In this document: positions 60,990-64,000 of the stretch, piece after piece
Numbering within the stretch: position 1 is the first letter of the stretch
Layout of the letters: every line of letters begins with the position of its first letter
Assembly (NCBI RefSeq): GCF_003814815.1
Contig: NZ_RKQQ01000005.1
Coordinates: 62,001 to 126,000, forward strand
From: Salisediminibacterium halotolerans
GTDB taxonomy: Bacteria > Bacillota > Bacilli > Bacillales > Salisediminibacteriaceae
Length of the DNA: 64,000 nt
Reading direction: 5' to 3'
The notes under the pieces: generated by a model
Databases searched by the model: none
What the model saw: the letters and a program-made list of their open reading frames with translations, nothing else
Told to the model about the DNA's origin: nothing
Made by a program: the position numbers and the translations under genes

Positions 60990-62822
60990 CTATTTAATAT
61001 AAGCGAGCGGTCCGTCGTTTTCAAAGAAGCGGCGGACGTTTTTTTCGGTTTCGTCGTCCGGGATGAGCGGCGGCGCATGGTGCGGTTTTAAACGGGCATC
61101 AATCAGCATTTGGTCGCAGCCCCAGTGCTTATTGTTGTACGTTTCATTGACGCCGTGAATATCGTGCGACGGGTTGCTGCGGGTGAATGCAGCCCAGGCA
61201 AAATTGTTAAACGTTTCAGCGATAAACGGGCTGTCGTCACAAATGATGATCAGCGGAACATCCGGGTAAGCGCCGGCTCGTTCAATATCGCGGGCGAATA
61301 AATCGATCTCTTGCTGTGCGGAGCCTTCATCGTTATAAGCAGGTCCTTCAATCGCAATCACACCCGGCATGACAAGACGCGGGCGTTTAAAAACCGGGTG
61401 CTCTGAAAGTATGTCCGGAATTTCCATCCGCAACTCCCGGCGTTTGTTGCCGTAAGCGGCAATAACGACTTTACTGCCCTTATTAAGGCCTTCGCCGGAA
61501 TAATCGAGCGTATCAATCGTTGTTTTTGTCTGGAAGTGAAGATCGCGCTGCAGGTCGATCCGTTCAAGGATATGAGTGATAAACGCTTCTTCTTGATGCG
61601 TGTCTAATACCTCATCTTTTTCAGCCGTAATAAAGAGGTACTTCGCGAGACTGAGCTGATTGGTCCCGAGAATCCGGTTAGCGATCGTCAAAATTTCTTG
61701 AGGCCGGTCAATTTCGTTAAACGGGGTGTAGCGCTCGCTGCCGATGGCAAATAACAGCGGATGCACCCCGGCAGCATCGACGGCATGAACTTCTTTGACA
61801 CCGGGAATTTCCTGCTGGATCGCTTCACCGGTCAGTTCATGAATGATCTCGCCGAACGACGTGTCTTCCTGCGGCGGCCGGCCGACAACGGTGAACGGCC
61901 AAACGGCATTTTCTCGTGCGTACACTTTATGCACTTTCATGACCGGAAAATCGTGGACGAGGCTGTAATAGCCGAGGTGATCGCCGAACGGCCCCTCCGG
62001 TTTAACATCATCCGGATAAATCTCGCCTGTGATGACGAAATCGGCATCGTGACTGATGCAATAACCGTCAATGTATGAATAACGGAAACGCCGTCCGGAA
62101 AGGAGCCCGGCGAACAGGACTTCGCTCAAGCCTTCTGGAAGCGGCATGACAGAAGAAATCGTATGTGCCGGCGGACCGCCGATAAAAATGCTCACTTTTA
62201 ACGGCTCGCCGCGTTCTTTTGCTTTTTGTTGATGAATGCCGATTCCGCGGTGAATTTGATAGTGCATCCCGACTTCACGGTTCACGTTGTAATCGTTTCC
62301 GGTTAACTGTACGCGGTACATCCCGAGGTTGGCATTCATAATGCCCGGATTTTCAGGGTCTTCCGAATACACTTGCGGGAGCGTGATAAACGCACCGCCG
62401 TCGTTCGGCCAATGTTTAATCAGCGGCAGTTCATCAATCGAAATTTCCTTGGCGGTGACGGGACCGCCGCCGCTTTTTTTCCACGGCAGCGCCTTCACGG
62501 CTTGGAAACCGTTTGCGGCATTTTGAAGCGGGTGCTTCATCGCTTTCATCGGATCGTTACGCAAAGAGATAATATTTTGCACTTGATCCCACGTTTTGCG
62601 AAAAATAAATTTGCTCCGTTCGACCGTGCCGAATAAATTGGATACAGCCGGGTAATCCGACCCTTTGACGTTTTCAAACAGCAATGCCGGACCGCCGGCT
62701 TCATAAGTCTTTAAATGAATCGACGCCATCTCCAAATTCGGATCGACTTCCTCTTTGATCCGAAGTAAATGCCCGTGTTTTTCCAAATCCGCGACACAGT
62801 CTTCCATGCTTTCGTAAATCAA
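60990..62822 (-). CDS. UbiD family prenylated-flavin decarboxylase
   Basis: A 610-residue enzyme of the UbiD superfamily, which decarboxylates aromatic or unsaturated acids using prenylated FMN made by UbiX. Landmarks are LLRIKEEVDPNLEMASI near the start, NVKGSDYPAVSNLFGT, GMHYQIHRGIGIH, EGPFGDHLGYYS and FTVVGRPPQEDTSFGEIIHEL. The start is TTG at 62822, with GAGGGGGA upstream. No ubiX is in the window. The substrate is unknown; respiratory quinone synthesis or aromatic acid use are both possible. Confidence 0.88.
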   Translation of the reverse strand: MIYESMEDCVADLEKHGHLLRIKEEVDPNLEMASIHLKTYEAGGPALLFENVKGSDYPAVSNLFGTVERSKFIFRKTWDQVQNIISLRNDPMKAMKHPLQNAANGFQAVKALPWKKSGGGPVTAKEISIDELPLIKHWPNDGGAFITLPQVYSEDPENPGIMNANLGMYRVQLTGNDYNVNREVGMHYQIHRGIGIHQQKAKERGEPLKVSIFIGGPPAHTISSVMPLPEGLSEVLFAGLLSGRRFRYSYIDGYCISHDADFVITGEIYPDDVKPEGPFGDHLGYYSLVHDFPVMKVHKVYARENAVWPFTVVGRPPQEDTSFGEIIHELTGEAIQQEIPGVKEVHAVDAAGVHPLLFAIGSERYTPFNEIDRPQEILTIANRILGTNQLSLAKYLFITAEKDEVLDTHQEEAFITHILERIDLQRDLHFQTKTTIDTLDYSGEGLNKGSKVVIAAYGNKRRELRMEIPDILSEHPVFKRPRLVMPGVIAIEGPAYNDEGSAQQEIDLFARDIERAGAYPDVPLIIICDDSPFIAETFNNFAWAAFTRSNPSHDIHGVNETYNNKHWGCDQMLIDARLKPHHAPPLIPDDETEKNVRRFFENDGPLAYIK

Positions 62823-63006
62823 TGTACATCCCCCTCTATGTAAACGAAATCGTTCTTGTACAAACATTTTACTTCATGTTTAAAAAAAATGCAGTGAACA
62901 AGGTTATGAAATCGATATCTTTCTTTATCGAGCAGAATCTGTCAGTATGTTATAATAATCATCGGAAGACAATACATACTTGATTTGAATAAAGGAAGGT
63001 GTCCTC

Positions 63007-64000
63007 ATGCTGACAGAAGAACAGATTATAGACACGCTCAAGCCTATTCATGATCCGCATCTCGATAAATCATTAGTAGAGCTCGATGCTGTAAAGGAAG
63101 TTAAGATTAAAGATAACCTCGTAAGCATCAAGCTTGCGATTGCCGAACCGGGAACAGCAGAACAAATGCAGCTGCAGCAAGAAGTCGTCAATGCAGTGAA
63201 AACAGCCGGGGCAGAGTCCGTCGGCTTGCGTTTTGAAAAGTTGGCTGATGATGTTATCGCCGAACATAGAGGCGTCTCCGAAGAGGAAGAAGAAACCGGC
63301 ACCTCGCTTCTCGAACGGGGAGACCGGACGACGTTTATTGCTGTGACAAGCGGGAAAGGCGGCGTCGGCAAATCGACCGTGTCGGTAAATCTCGCCACTT
63401 CGCTTGCTCGCAAAGGAAAGAAAGTCGGCATTATCGACGCCGATATTTACGGGTTCAGCGTGCCGGATATGATGGGCATTGAAGAACGGCCGAAAGTGGT
63501 CGGCCAGCGGATTTACCCGGTGACGCGTTTTGATGTCCAAGTGATTTCAATGGGCTTTTTCGTTGAAGACAATTCGCCGATTATTTGGCGCGGCCCGATG
63601 CTTGGGAAGATGTTGAATAACTTCTTTAACGAAGTTGAGTGGGACGATCTCGATTACCTGATTCTCGATCTTCCGCCGGGAACCGGTGACGTAGCTCTCG
63701 ATGTGCACTCCATGCTTCCAGGCTCTAAAGAATTGATTGTGACCACTCCGCACGCAACAGCCGCTTTCGTTGCTGCACGCGCCGGCGCGATGGCGATGAA
63801 GACAGAGCATGAGATTCTCGGAATCGTCGAAAACATGGCCTACTTCGAGAGTAAACTGACGGGCGAAAAAGAATACGTATTTGGAACCGGCGGCGGCGAT
63901 AAGCTGTCTGAGGAGCTGCAAGCGGATGTACTGGCGAGAATTCCTTTAGGACAGCCGGTGATGGATGACGAAGTCTTTGCTCCGTCCGTTTATGATGAAG
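63007..64000 (+). CDS. salA: Mrp/NBP35-family P-loop ATPase (SalA-like), 3' end outside window
   Basis: The gene runs off the window end, so at least 331 codons are seen. An N-terminal MIP18/DUF59 domain (about 1-95) is followed by a deviant Walker A SGKGGVGKST at 115-124, DADIYGFSVPDMMG, and LDLPPGTGDVALD. Mrp proteins carry or assemble Fe-S clusters; in B. subtilis SalA also acts as a regulator. AAAGGAAGGTG precedes the ATG. The usual CxxC near the C-terminus would lie beyond the window. Confidence 0.92.
   Translation, partial: MLTEEQIIDTLKPIHDPHLDKSLVELDAVKEVKIKDNLVSIKLAIAEPGTAEQMQLQQEVVNAVKTAGAESVGLRFEKLADDVIAEHRGVSEEEEETGTSLLERGDRTTFIAVTSGKGGVGKSTVSVNLATSLARKGKKVGIIDADIYGFSVPDMMGIEERPKVVGQRIYPVTRFDVQVISMGFFVEDNSPIIWRGPMLGKMLNNFFNEVEWDDLDYLILDLPPGTGDVALDVHSMLPGSKELIVTTPHATAAFVAARAGAMAMKTEHEILGIVENMAYFESKLTGEKEYVFGTGGGDKLSEELQADVLARIPLGQPVMDDEVFAPSVYDE

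Overview
The window looks like the chromosome of a moderately halophilic or alkaliphilic member of the Bacillaceae. The evidence is Gram-positive style lipoproteins with very acidic mature regions, strong AGGAGG ribosome binding sites, a sinR/eps gene set, the thiamin order thiG-thiH-tenI-thiS behind a TPP riboswitch, and YflT-type general stress proteins. No rRNA, tRNA, CRISPR array or complete transposase gene was seen. The species cannot be named from the sequence alone.

Layout. 1-3992: a cobalamin riboswitch with its terminator controls a BtuF-BtuC-BtuD corrinoid importer whose ATPase is fused to a CbiZ amidohydrolase. 4077-6541: a membrane protein of unknown function and a convergent YVTN beta-propeller lipoprotein. 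6747-9632: a sulfur-handling cluster (double-rhodanese lipoprotein, small rhodanese, TusA-like protein, YeeE/TsuA-type thiosulfate permease). 9760-12860: stress-type genes (two YflT proteins, YdjM-like protein, CYP152 peroxygenase). 13034-14623: a MATE exporter and a 54-residue protein. 14624-15429: no gene, but a dispersed repeat split by a 297-bp miniature element that has inverted ends and a 9-bp target duplication. 15430-18937: an SDR dehydrogenase and the KorAB 2-oxoacid:ferredoxin oxidoreductase with a cre-like site. 19090-22451: a PhnDEC-type ABC importer with three small accessory proteins. 22458-24794: a MarR regulator divergent from a two-gene ABC exporter. 24840-27408: a two-component system preceded by two SHOCT proteins. 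27511-27870: the second, intact copy of the dispersed repeat. 27904-39495: an LLM oxidoreductase, two more ABC exporters, a GH31 glucosidase, a broken pirin gene, a GNAT acetyltransferase, a Gfo/Idh oxidoreductase, CutC and a lipoprotein. 39539-47604: two SLC13-type anion transporters, MltG, PepF and Hpt. 47962-52063: a rifampin-phosphotransferase-like protein, an SDR and an M50-like membrane protein. 52077-55002: TPP riboswitch and thiazole genes. 55053-55829: an unrecognised gene. 55838-60941: a compact exopolysaccharide cluster (epsC/capD-like, epsF-like, epsN-like) followed by sinR. 60990-64000: a UbiD decarboxylase and the start of an Mrp/SalA P-loop ATPase.

The most interesting points are as follows. 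(1) A small eps/sinR module. Its promoter carries SinR-like GTTCGTTAT sites, one of them between -35 and -10, and its long leader holds a terminator followed by a folded stretch that could be an EAR-type antitermination RNA. (2) A repeat family whose two copies are each flanked by a duplicated hairpin, which suggests insertion into terminators. One copy was later hit by a second element. (3) The BtuD-CbiZ fusion under B12 control. (4) A TusA-like protein that lacks the second proline of CPxP, beside a TsuA-type permease. Function calls rest on recognised motifs and family knowledge; no searches were run.
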